Shown: piece after piece, positions 25,092 to 37,670 of the stretch
Position numbering within the stretch: the first letter of the stretch is position 1
Layout of the letters: the number at the start of each line of letters is the position of its first letter
Assembly: GCF_026914265.1 (NCBI RefSeq)
Contig: NC_069135.1
Coordinates: 34,233,756 to 34,297,755, forward strand
Direction: 5' to 3'
Length of the DNA: 64,000 bases
From: Mya arenaria
Lineage: Eukaryota > Mollusca > Bivalvia > Myida > Myidae
The notes under the pieces: generated by a model
The model's database searches: none
Seen by the model: the letters and a program-made list of their open reading frames with translations, nothing else
What the model was told of the DNA's origin: nothing
Position numbers and translations under genes: made by a program

Positions 25092-26666
25092 TTAGTTCGG
25101 ACAGCAAACGGCCCATGCATCTGTCGGAGCAACGTTACACGTGTAGTCATTCGGGCATCTGACCCCTCCACGCCCGCAATTTAAAGGGCTACCGTCACTG
25201 TTTTTCAAATGTGCACCGCTGGCACAGTGGGTGGCTGAAATAAGTACACTTTGTTTGTCAAATTCTTATAAATCACTGCCATTTAAGGCGTCAAAACTTG
25301 TTAATAAAAACAACTTTGTAAAAAATTGCATTGCAAAAAAAGAAATTTCTGAAGCACGACACTTGTACAAAATATGACAACAACAGATAGGTTCTGTTTG
25401 CTTATGAATGTTCATTGACAGCACTGCCAACATCCCTAAATTCCAGCTTAACCAGAAATCTGTATATGTAATCCTGCTGTTGAGAAACACACGTTCATGA
25501 CACACAGACAAGTAAATAAATAACAACAATAATAAGATATAGCGTTTGGATAGCGATGGCAAATAACATTAAAGTTTCAAGACAGATCATGAAATACTAC
25601 ATGTAGTATGCAACGATGTGATGATCATATTTTACAAAGGGTTGTGTTTGGAAAATGTGTTTCAGTTTAATTTAGCTAGAGACATAAACATATATGAGAA
25701 ATGTTTTAAACTTACGACAGCATACGGCATAAGAATCATCAGGGGCTATTTCGCAGTAGTGGTGACTGGGGCATGCACTGCCACCACGTCCACAATTATG
25801 ATTAGCCAGAGGCGCACCATATGAACAAGGGTTTATGCTGTAGACAGCTGAAATGCAAGTTAAAATAAGCTACCTGTATATACAGAAAGACTGCTGCTTT
25901 TCCACGTCTTTGTAGTGTGTTGACTCACCAGGATAATGGGTTCCGCTGTTATCGTTGAAATGCATGTGAAAGTGAGCAACTTAAGTCTGAAGCAAATAAC
26001 TTTAGGTCCAAATTCAACTACAGTGCGACAATGAAGTTTGATAGCAGCAGCAAAGATACTTTAATGAATATTGAACTTTTTCACTTGATCATTTCAAAAA
26101 GAGTTTTGCGAAAGGTTGTATTGACCATTTTCAGTAACGATGTACCAGAATTATTTCGAGCGTATCTTGCTCTTCTATTATTTTGCATAATCCCTAAAGG
26201 GAACTCTGATCTCATACAAGCATCTGTTTGGAAACGTTTGACTTTAAACACATACATAACTTTGGTATTGGCATCAGTCGCATTGGCAACGATCGAATGG
26301 AAAAATAGCATTCCGAAACCAGTTGCTGAGCAGTTGATAAGAAAATATTTATTGGAAAAAAAGGAACATCTACGTGTTAAAAAAAAAAAAAATGTAATGG
26401 TCAGTATAAAAATTAATATAGTCTGTGATTTTTTTCGAGGGAAATTAAATTAATATTCAATTAGGAAGGATCTTTCTTCAAGAACCATTCAACTAGAAAC
26501 TTTCAAATATTAGTCTAATAATTTTGGCTTTAAGTAACACTAGCGTATAGAGGTCAATTGTATTCAAACATATTTAGATGTGAATTTAACGACACACGCA
26601 TATTAAAAAAATGTTATAGTTCTTACCGTAAACGCAGCAGAGAAGTAAAACTATCGATGCTTTCAT
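25092..26666 (-). CDS. Secreted 12-cysteine lustrin-type protein, copy B
   Basis: Three exons on the minus strand (26666-26627, 25847-25716, 25234-25092) have the same sizes (40, 132 and 143 bases) and phases as copy A. The 104-residue product starts MKASIVLLLCCVYAVYS, a signal peptide. It keeps all twelve module cysteines at the same positions. Exon 2 is almost unchanged between copies (SINPCSYGAPLANH), whereas exon 3 differs more: module 2 here reads CASGAHLKNSDGSPLNCGRG. All residues that differ lie between cysteines. Both introns align with copy A, apart from the retroelement fossil there. This looks like a functional tandem duplicate; neither copy shows a break. Confidence 0.85.
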
Positions 26667-29038
26667 GTTCAATTCCGATGATTAAACGGTCAATTAATTA
26701 CTTGTAAACAAAGATAAAAGCCTTGTAAAAGTCCAAAGATAAGACCAGAGCGGTTGATTGAAGCTCGTTGGGAGTGGACATACATTCACGATAAAGATCT
26801 GATCTAAATTGAAGACATGCACAGGTCAGATTCAGGGGTCGGGGGTTCGGGGGGGGGGGGGGTGCACACGGCACATATCCATATGTAGTTATACTTCTTT
26901 GCATTTCCAAATGGTAGAAAAAAAGTTCTTGAACTACACCAATTAAGATTTATATACCTAATGTATCTTTTGCACTCCTTAATTAAATGAAAAAAAAAAC
27001 GTATACAGCTTCCAATTTATCAGCTTGATACTGTTACTACAAAAGGTATGATACACAAATCTAGTTACTTTGATACCTTTTTGTCCAGAGTATTTGTAGA
27101 ACGCGAATCGAGCGAGTAATATTCTATAAAAGTCTTGCATAATTAATGAGAATAGATGAAAGATAGCAATGTTTACATGCCAATGAAGTTTTTCGTGAAT
27201 ATTTTATTACCCTTCGGAATTAAGTCACAATTTGCTCAGCCATCGACCCTAAGAACATACGTAATATCCAAGTGAATTCTTAATGAGCATATTTTAATCT
27301 GGCAACGTATGTTTACCAATGTTTTTGCCTAAAATAGATGAATAGCAAACTCACATTTGACTTGCTTTTAAATGTTGTCATAAGTAGCCAATAAATTTAA
27401 CTTTATCGTTATAATACAAACTTCTAAAGAATCTTTTTTGTACATTGATATGTTAAAAATGTTTTTGTTGTTTTATTGTCTCGGGTGATTTGAAACGTCA
27501 TTGTTGAGAGTGTCGACAAATCGTCCTTTTTTTGTAAACATTTATCTTATTGGTAAAATATGTTTTTGTTCCATACTGGTCGGATGCTTACAGGGCTTTA
27601 CGTTTGTATATGTTGTATTGTGTTTCCCCAAACCGGTTTAAACTAAAAAAATAAATAAACTGAACATCCTAAAACTTTGTAGACTGGTACCCTTGTTTTC
27701 TTTTCTCCAAAAAGAGTCGATAGATTTTTACCCAAAACAACGGATAGTACCAGTCTAAACAACGTTGGCGCGTCTCGTGTGTATATTTGTTCTGTTTTAA
27801 TTTCCCATATCTAAAGCTCTTTGAAGCATTGTATTAAAAGGAATCTCATGTTCTATAGGTCCAGAAATCGAACATTTAAATTTTGTGAGTAATGTGTAAA
27901 AAATGACTCTGAAAACTCGTTGTAAGACGTTTGAATTAGACAACTATAGATAAAAGAAATTATGCGATAGTACGCCAGATTGCTCCCATTTGTCAAAAGG
28001 CATTGCAATCCAAATCTAAATGCGCATCATTTTAAAGAGTCCCTTTAAATGAATTGGTGCCAATCGGCATATCAGTGTGTTCTATTTTTAGAAAGGTTTA
28101 TGTACTTTTAATAACTATACAGATAGTTACCTTTACCGAAATAAATGGATTGGTAGCATTTACGAATGTACTGATTTTATATTGACATGAATTTCATTCT
28201 GTAAATGTCACTTCCAGAAACCTATAACATTTTCTGCTCCTAAGAGACCTATTACTCAAGAATGCGCTTGAGTGCACTGTTCTGCGAAGTTAATCTGATG
28301 GTCTCTTCTACGTTTGTTAGTGTGGGTATTGATCTCCATTAGCTTTGCGCCCTTGCTCGGGACGTGGATATATCGCTTGCTTATGTCATTGTTTTGCGGA
28401 GACACTAATTCTGCCTTTGGAAAAGTGTTCTAGATAACTAAGTTGAATTGGAATTTTTGTTACAGTGTTTTGTAAAACGCAATTATAAGTAAGGTTGAAC
28501 AAAGTATCAATTATTCAATGAAAACAACAGGGGAAGCAAAGTATAGGGTTAACTCATATGTGAGTGATTATCACGAGTACGAGAATATTCAGACATTCTA
28601 GTTTTACTTAGGTCATGGATGTTTCATGGATGTTTCATTGTGAATAAGAATATAAGGAATTCTTATAAGGAATTCTTATACATGTCTTCGATAAAACGTC
28701 AGCCATAACTTGTGTGAAAAAGGATCTAGAAAACGGACATGTGATAGACCAATTCAACCAATTAGAAACACACGGATTAAAATGAATAGAAGTCCTAGAT
28801 CTCCTAACAGTACGCATTTTTTATACATAACACGTACATTCTATAGTCTAATTAATACGTTCTCGATCTTGATGAAACCGTTTACACTTTTGGTAATTGA
28901 ATTTTAAAAGCATACCAATTTACATTTGATATAAGATTAAAACATTCTTTCTTTACACTAATAATCACTTATTTTTAAAGTTCATTCTTTAAAGTACATT
29001 CTGTTTTACTTAAACCTTCTCAATAAACAGGGCTAGCG
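26667..29038. other. Intergenic, nothing coding seen
   Basis: The start (to about 26,845) is the duplicated upstream flank of copy B, ending in a poly-G tract at 26,838-26,864. A short inverted pair, TAGACTGGTAC and GTACCAGTCTA, lies near 27,680-27,757. A small direct duplication of AAGGAATTCTTAT occurs near 28,655. No exon or RNA gene is apparent. Confidence 0.45.
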
Positions 29039-29335
29039 ATGGACGCTTCTGACAGTTTTATAGAAGAAAGAGGAAAGACCTTCTTGGTACCAAGACGGGT
29101 AAGATTGCCTGGTGTTATTAGATAGTATTTAAGACGGTCCCGGAATCTAGATGCTTGAGATTCAGTGATGAATTGTACCGTGCAAAGATATAAAAATCTG
29201 CGATCTAATTCTTTGACAGCAGGTTTATATAACTGGCTTTAAAGCATTTTCGCAAAAAATGGCTCGTTCGAAGACAAAAAAGGTTGTTAAAACGTTCAAT
29301 CTTAAAGACTTAAACTACTACTAATAATAATAAAA

Positions 29336-29432
<97 letters not shown>

Positions 29433-29474
29433 ATAATAATAATAAATAATAATACAAATAATAATAATTATAAT

Positions 29475-29569
<95 letters not shown>

Positions 29570-30497
29570 TGATGATGATGACATAGGTAAATCATTTGAT
29601 ATACATGTAAATGCATTTCAACATTTCCATTTATTATTTGTTCAGCCTGACAGCTCGGATGGGGCCTCATCATCGGCGTCATTTGCATCTGACATAGACA
29701 CTCAGCTGCCTATGGTTAACAACAAATCTGACCGAAAGGAGTCACAGATAATGGCGGAGATGCGCGAGGACTTCGAGCGCCGCCTGGAGAGAGACAAGCG
29801 GCACCAGGAGGAGGTGATCGTAACGTTGAAAAGAGAACTGTCCGCACTGACAAAGATGTCATATGAATATGACAGTTTGAAAGATCACCAGAAAACTTTG
29901 AAACACGAAATCGGAAACCAGCAAGAGAAAATTACCTCCCTTAAAGAGGAGAATGTTAGGATCAAGGGTGAATCTGCTAAGGTTCAGAATTTAATGACTG
30001 AAATTGACGGGCTTAAATCTGAAAATGAATCATTGCGAAAGGATAAAGCTTTCTTGGAGTTGAGAACAGAGAAGCTCAAAACTGTGATCGTTGAAAAGGA
30101 ACACGAACTTGCAAGTATGAAGATTCTGATGGACAATCAGTACAAACGAATCAAACTAGATTTAACAAATACAAAAGACAAGTTCTATACAGAACAGGAA
30201 ACTTTACACAAAGGAATGCGAAAACAGAACCTGATGTTGAGTGAGATTTCAGAAGCCGTTAGAAGTCTTGCAGGCACGAGTTTTGGAGGACAACCTGTAA
30301 ATAATCCTCGGCGAGAAAGGCCAACTGGAGGAACACATGATTATGTGACCAAATCGTTTAGCTCAAACAATCTAAAAAGTAAACCTGGACCTGCACCGGG
30401 CAGAACGGTAACGAGTACTTCGCTGGAGAAAATCACTGTCCCTAAACCCGCCCAAAGTAAAAGAAAGACTCTTGGTGACCAATTAATAAAGAAATAG
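29039..30497 (+). CDS. Coiled-coil protein, two exons, unnamed
   Basis: Exons 29039-29098 and 29646-30497 join in phase 0 to give 303 residues. The first exon encodes MDASDSFIEERGKTFLVPRR. It is preceded by an acceptor-like CAG at 29,028-29,030, so a non-coding 5' exon is likely. Residues 21-42 are Ser/Asp-rich. Residues from about 45 to 225 form a long, highly charged coiled coil (for example EDFERRLERDKRHQEEV and SLKEENVRIKGESAK). The tail is basic and Ser/Pro-rich, ending RKTLGDQLIKK. There is no signal peptide or membrane segment. I do not recognise the family; a scaffold or cytoskeletal role is a guess. The intron carries a half MITE and a long (TAC)n/(TAA)n array. Confidence 0.82.
29181..29305. 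mobile_element. Half copy of the CACTCTCACAG MITE
   Basis: The stretch with ATCTGCGATCTAA, GCAAAAAATGGCTCGTTC and AAACGTTCAATCT matches the right half of the copy at 40,642-41,000. The left half and both end motifs are missing. It lies in the only intron of the two-exon coiled-coil gene. Confidence 0.6.
29330..29579. repeat. (TAC)n/(TAA)n/(TGA)n microsatellite
   Basis: About 250 bases of trinucleotide repeats change in sequence from CTA to AAT to ATG types. On the minus strand this creates a meaningless poly-Tyr frame. The array ends about 65 bases before the acceptor at 29,645. Confidence 0.9.
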
Positions 30498-31367
30498 GTT
30501 AATCATATAAACATTCAGTATATGCCTATCAATTTCCTTTTCCATATACAACAGTGAAAATACAGCTTGCCGTGTTGAAAAACCCATTTCACGCTACTGT
30601 CGTTTTCCAAACTCGTATCAGCATAGTAGCATATTTTGAGTGCCAACTTTTGCAGACTGATGTTTTATTCATGTTTGTTTTATATTATGAACTTACTTAT
30701 CAGTAACATAGTTACGTACTATATTTCCTTAAGAAATGATGATGGAATGAATTCAATTGCGGAGAACTTAATCACTAATGCGATTGATTAATGATGTCAT
30801 TTTCGACATGGAGATTCTGGAAAACGTCATGTAAAGTATACGTGCAGTATCGTTGGTTCAAAATAAAAGCGGAGAGTTTCTAAAAACATAGAAATAATCA
30901 AAGGAAACATATACTCAGGAATACTACGATAGGACGTTTTTTAACGACCTTTATCACGTCTTGTTAAGTGTGTAAACATACATCTGTCTCGACCACTGTG
31001 CGGTCTCGAAAGAGACGCGTTTATACACCATTACTCAACGTGAAACAGGACGTCAGAAAAGCTTCCTGTAACAATATCCCCTATATATCATGTATGTGTA
31101 TAGCAATCACTGTTGTAGAGCTGTAAGATCAAATTGTGTATCATTTGTAAATTGGTTTATTATTTTGTTATCTTCCTACTAAACTGAATAAATACTTATT
31201 TTGAATTTTCTGCATGTACGGACCTTGACCTATACATACATTCACAATACTGTTTAATATATGTATAAGATTCAAATCAAATGAATGTTTGAGTTAATAA
31301 ACATATTCTTCCAAAAATCGTATTCTGTGATATAATCAATTCAAAAAGCGAACAATTTCGCTTAAAC

Positions 31368-31400
<33 letters not shown>

Positions 31401-31969
31401 ACACGCACGCACGCACGCACACACGCACACAAAGATAATCGTAAACAATAATAAGTGCTGATACAAACAATCTACCATATACACATAAAACAATAAAATA
31501 ATTTATAAAATTATAAACATTTTTTAAAAATGTGATCAGTTAAGTCAAACGTTCCGAAGCTAAATGACTATTTATCGCCATCTGTATAACGGGTTAAGGG
31601 TTATTAAAGAAAAAAATACCTTTATTTTTAAGATACATTTGGTGACTCTTTACTTAAAAAAATAACCAATGAAAACGTTTTATGTGCTGTGTTTTAAGCA
31701 CCGCTGTTTGTATACTGCAGTTGATTGGTCTAAAATCTAGGTCAAAATCAATCTTATACTGCTACGCCGAAAAAAGTCAAGTAAAAGAGTAAATGTGATT
31801 TCAACCTGACTAGGTAAAAGTAATCAATTACTGCGCTAAATAAAACAACAATTATCTAACATTGTTATATAAATTTGACTTTAAACCTCAAAACATGCAA
31901 CGGAAAAGTTTTCCACAATTTATTATAAAAACATTTTACATAAAACAGCGTCAAAATCATGAAAATAAA
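30498..31969. other. Convergent 3' flanks and a CA repeat
   Basis: Candidate poly(A) signals for the plus-strand gene are AATAAA at 30,862-30,867 and 31,187-31,192. A (CA)n / (GCAC)n repeat lies at 31,368-31,430. The minus-strand gene's AATAAA lies at 31,919-31,924. The two genes converge here. Nothing else is seen. Confidence 0.55.
31919..31924 (-). terminator. Poly(A) signal of the acidic repeat gene
   Basis: On the minus strand this reads AATAAA, 46 bases after the stop codon of the acidic repeat protein. It supports that stop as the true end of the transcript's coding part. Confidence 0.6.
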
Positions 31970-34171
31970 TCATTCTCCTATTACATTTTCAACCATATTT
32001 AGAGAAGTATCTACATTATCGTTTGCTACTTCATGCATCGTATCAATTGAGTCTGCTGCAACTTCTGTAGCGTCTTTAACAGTGTCTTTAATGATTTCAG
32101 CTGTATTTCCAACGGAATCAAAGGTTTCGGTAGCAATATCAACTGTTTTGTCGACAACATCTGCTGTAAATTCAACAGTATTATCAACTGCATCTTGTAC
32201 CATATCTTTTACTCCTTCTGTTGGAATGTCCATTACATCTTGCATTGAATCTACAGAGTTGTCAACAATGTTATTGGCAGTGTCTTGAACTATTTCGACT
32301 GCGTTTCCGACCGTGTCAATACTTTCAGCCACAATGTCATTCGTGTGTTCGACAATCTTTTCAATATTTTCAGCAGTATCATCCATCGTATCAGTAACAA
32401 AATTTATTGGGTTCGCTACACTTTCAGCCGAATCTAGCATAATTTCTGTTGCATCGTTGATTGGATTATCAACAACATCTGCCATTATATCTGATATGGA
32501 TTCCATCGGGGTTTCTATTTTTTCAAACGAATTGGAAACATCATCTTTTATATTGTCTATGACACCTTCTGCTGCATCGAGTGTATTATCAACAGCATCT
32601 TCCATGGTATCTGACACTGTTACTATTTGGGTATCTGTATTTTCAAAAGAATCCGGAATATCATCAATCATATTGTCTATGACACCTTCTGCTGCATCGA
32701 GTGTGTTATCAACGACATCTTCCATGGTATCCGACACTGTTTCGATTGGGGTATCCATATATTCAAAAGAATCGGGAATATCATCAATTATATTGTCTAT
32801 GACACCTTCTGTTGCATCGAGTGTGTTATCAACGACATCTTCCATGGTGTTCGACACTGTTTCCATCGGGGTATCTGCGTTTTCAAAAGAATCCGGAATA
32901 TCATCGATCATATTGTCTATGACATCTTCTGTTGCATCGATTGTGTTATCAAAGACATCTTCCATGGTATCCGACACTGTTTCCATAGGGGTATCTATAT
33001 TTTCAAAAGAATCGGGAATATCATCAATTATATTGTCTACGGCATCTTCTGTTGCATCGAGTGTGTTATCAACAACATCTTCCATGGTATCCGACACTGT
33101 TTCGATATGGGTATCTATGTTTTCCAAGGTATCGGAGATGACATCAATCATTTTATCTATGGTATCTTCCGTTGCATCGAACGTGTTATCAACAACATCT
33201 CCAATGGAATCTGAAATGGTTTCGATTTGGGTGTCAATGTTTTCAAAGGAATCGGAAACATCATCAATCATATTGTCGATGGCATCTTCCGTAGCATCAA
33301 TTTTGATATCAACATCATCTTCCAAATTATCTGCAATGGTTTCTATGTTTTCAAGGGTATCGGAAACAACATCTTTTACATTGTCTGTGATATCGTCTGC
33401 AATATCGAGAGTATTTTCAAAAGAATCTACCAAGTTGTCTGCTACAACATCGATTGGGTCTTCAGGGGTGTCAAAAGAATCGGATATTTCATTTTCTGTT
33501 TCATCGATTGCATCTTCGATAACATCTGACATTGAATCCGTTTCAGAAAATTCGTTATTCAATGTCAATGAATTTTCTAAACCATCTGCGTCTTCAAAAA
33601 TGTCCAGCGCATCAGCAACATTGTCTTTGACGATTTCTAATGAATCTTCGAAAATATCCGGCAATTCATCAATGTTCTCATCCGCATCGTCAACTCCTAG
33701 GTCATCCGATTTAAATTCCCTATCATCTATGCTATCAGTGATGTCATCATTTTTGTCCACTATTTTCTCTAACACATTCTCAATGTTGTCGATGCTATCT
33801 TCAACTGAATCGTCGATATTATTATGTGCTTTAATTAAAGTGTCGTTCACTTTGTTTTGAATATCTTTAGGTTTAAATGTTATTGAAGCTTCGTCATTTA
33901 TTCCAAAATTTACATTATCAAACATATTTTTAAAAGATAGGTCAGATATTGGAATGAAACTTCCTGGAACTATCTGTCCGTCTTTTATATCATCGATGAT
34001 TTGCACGTTATCACCTACGTCGTCCTCGTTGATGTCATCGTCAGCATCATCTGCTTTTAGTACATCTTTAATGTGTTCTACAGAGTTATCTACGACATTG
34101 GCTATTTTATCTACAAATGTATCTTCTACAATATCGGCCATGTCATCTGTCTTCACAAGGGCTTTTAATTT

Positions 34172-34222
<51 letters not shown>

Positions 34223-34339
34223 TGCCTTTAGTTCATCTTTAATGTGTTCTACAGAGTCATCTACGATATCGGATATTTTATCTGCAAATGTATCTTCTAC
34301 AATATCGGCCATGTCATCTGTCTTCACAAGGGTTTTTAA

Positions 34340-34387
<48 letters not shown>

Positions 34388-34507
34388 TGCCTTTAGTACA
34401 TCTTTAATGTGTTCTACAGAGTCATCTACGATATCGGATACTTTATCTACAAATGTATCTTCTACAATATCGGCCATGTCATCTGTCTTCACAAGGGTTT
34501 TTAATTT

Positions 34508-34564
<57 letters not shown>

Positions 34565-35668
34565 TGCCTTTAGTACATCTTTAATGTGTTCTACAGAGTC
34601 ATCTACGATATCGGCTATTTTATCTTCAAAGATATTTTCTACAATAGCGTCCATTTCATCTGTCTTCACAAGGGTTTTTATTTCATCTACATCATCATCA
34701 TCATCATCATCATCGTCGTCGTCGTCGTCATTTTGGCCAGGTTTGTAAAATGGATCAATACTTTTATCTCCGTCGATGATGTCTTGAACATCCATATCCT
34801 CTAACAGACCATCTTCGATTCCATCTCCGCCTTCTTCTAAATCAATAATTTCCTCTATTTTATCTCTTGCATTTTCAACGACTTCTTCCACAACACCGGG
34901 AAGTTCAATATCACTTTTGACAAACTCATTTATGTCTTCTTGAGAGTCTTTAATATCGTCTATAATGTCAGGAACATCAACGATATCTTTGACCGTATCA
35001 ACTGCGTCACTTGCTAAATCTTTCATATTGTCTATTACTTCTTCAACGGTATCGGGAACGGCTAATACGTTATCAATATCAAAAGCAACATCATAGCCAC
35101 CGTCTAAAGTAGCGGCCGTAAGAACAGGCAAAAATTGTAACGTTTCGACAGGATTAACATAGGTTTGTGTTTTTATAACGTTTCCACCTACTGTTGAATA
35201 TGTGACGTCCGAATTTGTACCGGACAGCACTCGGGTTTCAATTTTACTTTTAGCACCGCTTCTTGTTATAGTTTGAGGGTAAACTGCCGATAATGGCTGT
35301 ATTGGAGAAGATCTCGCATTGTCGCTAGTTGAAGAAACAGTAACACGAGGAACAGAGATTACTTCTTGTTTCAATGTGGGAAGCTCTGGGCCACGGGAAA
35401 AATCATGGCTTAGTCTGTCTCGGACAGAAGAAGATACGTTAGGACGAGGAATAGAAATTACTTCCTGCTTCAAGGTTGGTATCTCTGGGCCACGGGCAAA
35501 CTCATGGTTCGGTCTGTCTCGGACAGTAGAAGATACGTTAGGACGAGGAATAGAAATTACTTCCTGCTTCAAGGTTGGTATCTCTGGGCCACGGGCAAAC
35601 TCATGGCTCGGTCTGTCTCGGACTACAACACAACAGCCGAGAGGATCTTGCGTGAACATCCCGGTCAT
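31970..35668 (-). CDS. Highly acidic repeat protein with poly-Asp runs
   Basis: An uninterrupted frame of 1,232 codons starts at ATG 35,668, which directly follows an acceptor-like TTGCAG. Upstream non-coding or short coding exons are therefore likely. Order of parts: three copies of a module with RDRPSHEFARGPEIPTLKQE; a linker; an acidic region; then four poly-Asp runs of about 13 to 20 residues. Units containing LVKTDDMADIVEDTF and DDSVEHIKDVL alternate with the runs. A varied middle is followed by about eight 40-residue repeats (DNTLDATEGVIDNMIDDIPD type). The tail has 11-residue, LEA-like periodicity (TVDIATETFDSVGNTAEI). There is almost no Cys. No signal peptide is visible in this exon. 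It is probably disordered and calcium- or cation-binding, possibly related in style to biomineral acidic proteins, but no family is recognised. A start at 35,758 is less likely. Confidence 0.8.
32480..33360 (-). repeat. 120-bp tandem repeat within coding sequence
   Basis: Seven clear units, starting near 32,521, 32,641, 32,761, 32,881, 33,001, 33,121 and 33,241, repeat exactly every 120 bases, with a diverged unit on the low-coordinate side. Each encodes 40 residues and none breaks the frame. The near-identity of the central units shows recent expansion or homogenisation. Confidence 0.9.
34050..34730 (-). repeat. Coding (GAT)n arrays in a longer repeat
   Basis: Four GAT arrays encode poly-Asp. 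Three of them lie in near-identical units of roughly 165-170 bases (AAGGGTTTTTAATTTATC and CATCTTTAATGTGTTCTAC on the plus strand). Array lengths differ between units. The top array is partly GAC, which suggests it is older. Confidence 0.9.
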
Positions 35669-37104
35669 CTGCAATGAATTTGAATATGTGGTTTTTCGAG
35701 TTAAGTCACAATAAAACCACAAATGAATGGAAGAAATTATATTCACATGTTTACGCAATATTCAAATATTTTTATATTAAATATTAATATTAATGACTTG
35801 TTTTTTTATTCTATTTCAGTATTTAGAGTTTAGCATGTATCACAAAACTACATTCCACCTCCAATTCATCAAAATAAAAATTGAATAAAATAAAAATATT
35901 TTGTCTATTTTAGTCACTTTTAAAACGTAAGATCCATTCAATAATAATGAATGTTATAGGGCTAAAAGGCATGAACTGTTTGTTCTTGACACTAGCTACT
36001 TTTTGACGCTACTTCAAACTATAAGACCATGCATAAAATGCAAACAATGCATGCAATTAACCTATGTTTGACTGTTGCAGGTTGGAAAGCTAAAGACACT
36101 AGCGAAATAAATTATTATAACGTGCACCAAACAATGAAGAAGAAAGATAAGGACAAAACCAAACAGTAGATAGAGAGACCAGGGCTGGTATTCAACGCAA
36201 TATCGGATTTCTTGTTATAAATAAATCACAATAGAGTGAATGAAGCCAATGCTGTATGACCATAATATTGACTTAAGTTGTATATTGAAAACCACCCCCT
36301 GTTTGATGCAAAGGTGGGTTTTTTAAAAAGCATAATAATGTCCGTAGACCATCAGTTTGCTGACGTTCTTTTTTATTTCGATTATTTTCATTAAACGTTC
36401 TAAGAAATTTAAAGATGAAATTATCAAACAGTCGCATCTAGAACATGCCAAGACAAGAACCAGGGTATTTACGAAAGGTCTCAGACTGGACTATTTCATA
36501 GAATCAAGCAAAAAATGTTGAACTTCATTTTAATTTAGAAGTGATTCGATGGTAAAAAGTCTTGGCTACTCTTACGCAAGGCTAAATTTACTAGTCTCTT
36601 ACAGTACTTACTGTATTTTATTTGTAGAAAGTTTACTTTCTTAAATTACCAAAATTAAATTCTGAGTAAAACGTTTAAGACAGACTGAAGACCTTCCGTA
36701 AACGTTTGCTCTCAAAGAGTCAGTAGCTAATAAACACTTAATCAGTCGGTTGACTTTTACCCTTGATCGTCGTTGGGAATACACTGGTTGCAGCTTAAAA
36801 AGAATATCAATGACATAATTTAAATAATTGTATCCTAGGTCATGCAACTATTTAATCATTGCGATGACACCTTACTGTGGCACCTTCATTCATTTTAAAA
36901 ACTAAGTGAAGAAAGAAAAACAAAAAAACTAGATACTTTGCTTTAGAACAAACGTTTTTATACAGTTCAGTTTAGGACTTTGTTACAATAATTGATCAAC
37001 ACCAAATCGATATGGTTCTATTGATTTTCATTAAGCTAATAAATGTTTTAATCGTAACGAATATTTTATTCGTAAGATATTACTTTTTTTGTGACTATGC
37101 AATA

Positions 37105-37454
37105 TTTAAAGCAGCACTCTCACAGATTGGCAGTTTTAACAATATTTTTATTTTTTGTTTCAGAATCACCTGAATTTGGTATCAATGCATTCAATCCAGT
37201 CATATAAGACAACTAACAACAGAACAGTTCTCAAATATTTAGAAAACTGCCGAAAATTACATTTTTCTATTAGCGTTAGTAACTCTTTTAGCCATTAAAC
37301 AAATTTTCGAACGTAAATATGCAACACTGGATAATGATTTATTGTCAACAGTCTTATTTAACTGTTTTCAAGAAATTGCACAAAAATTGGTTCAATCCAA
37401 GACAAATAAAAAAAAAGGTTTCAAAACGCTCAATCTGTGAGAGTGCAGCTTTTA
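37105..37454. mobile_element. MITE, CACTCTCACAG family, copy 2
   Basis: The ends are TTTAAAGCAGCACTCTCACA and TGTGAGAGTGCAGCTTTTAA, a clear inverted pair. The interior is AT-rich and matches the copies at 7,606, 38,666 and 40,642. Confidence 0.85.
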
Positions 37455-37670
37455 AGTAAGTGCCGTCATCACGTGAACAAGAAAAAAACAACATTTATTT
37501 TATCGAATACACGGATTACTAAACCTTTATATAAGAATGGGAAATATTAAGAATAAAGATACTTTTTGTAAACACGTAAACATAGCAATAATTGCATACT
37601 TATGATGCTAACAACCTCGTCACTTTTTCCTCAACATTACTTAGTTTCGCTAAACACGTCACGTACATGT

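Noticed and set aside
26031-26453. A 140-codon plus-strand frame resembling part of the sequence after the gag fossil
   Set aside because: It is intron 1 of copy B; the resemblance is due to the gene duplication, not to an element gene.
29476-29688. Minus-strand poly-Tyr frame
   Set aside because: It is a product of the trinucleotide microsatellite in an intron.
32313-33860. A 515-codon open frame on the plus strand
   Set aside because: It is antisense to the acidic repeat gene and its Ser/Ile composition simply mirrors the GAT/GAC-rich coding strand. It has no domain or splice context.
33954-34748. A 264-codon poly-Ser frame on the plus strand
   Set aside because: It is the complement of the (GAT)n arrays of the acidic gene.
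35669-35758. An upstream in-frame ATG for the acidic gene
   Set aside because: The extra 30 codons look like intron sequence and end in TTGCAG directly before the ATG at 35,668.
36720-36790. A possible last exon of the SOD-like gene (minus strand, reading CIPNDDQG)
   Set aside because: The match to the SOD C terminus is too weak and it stops at once.
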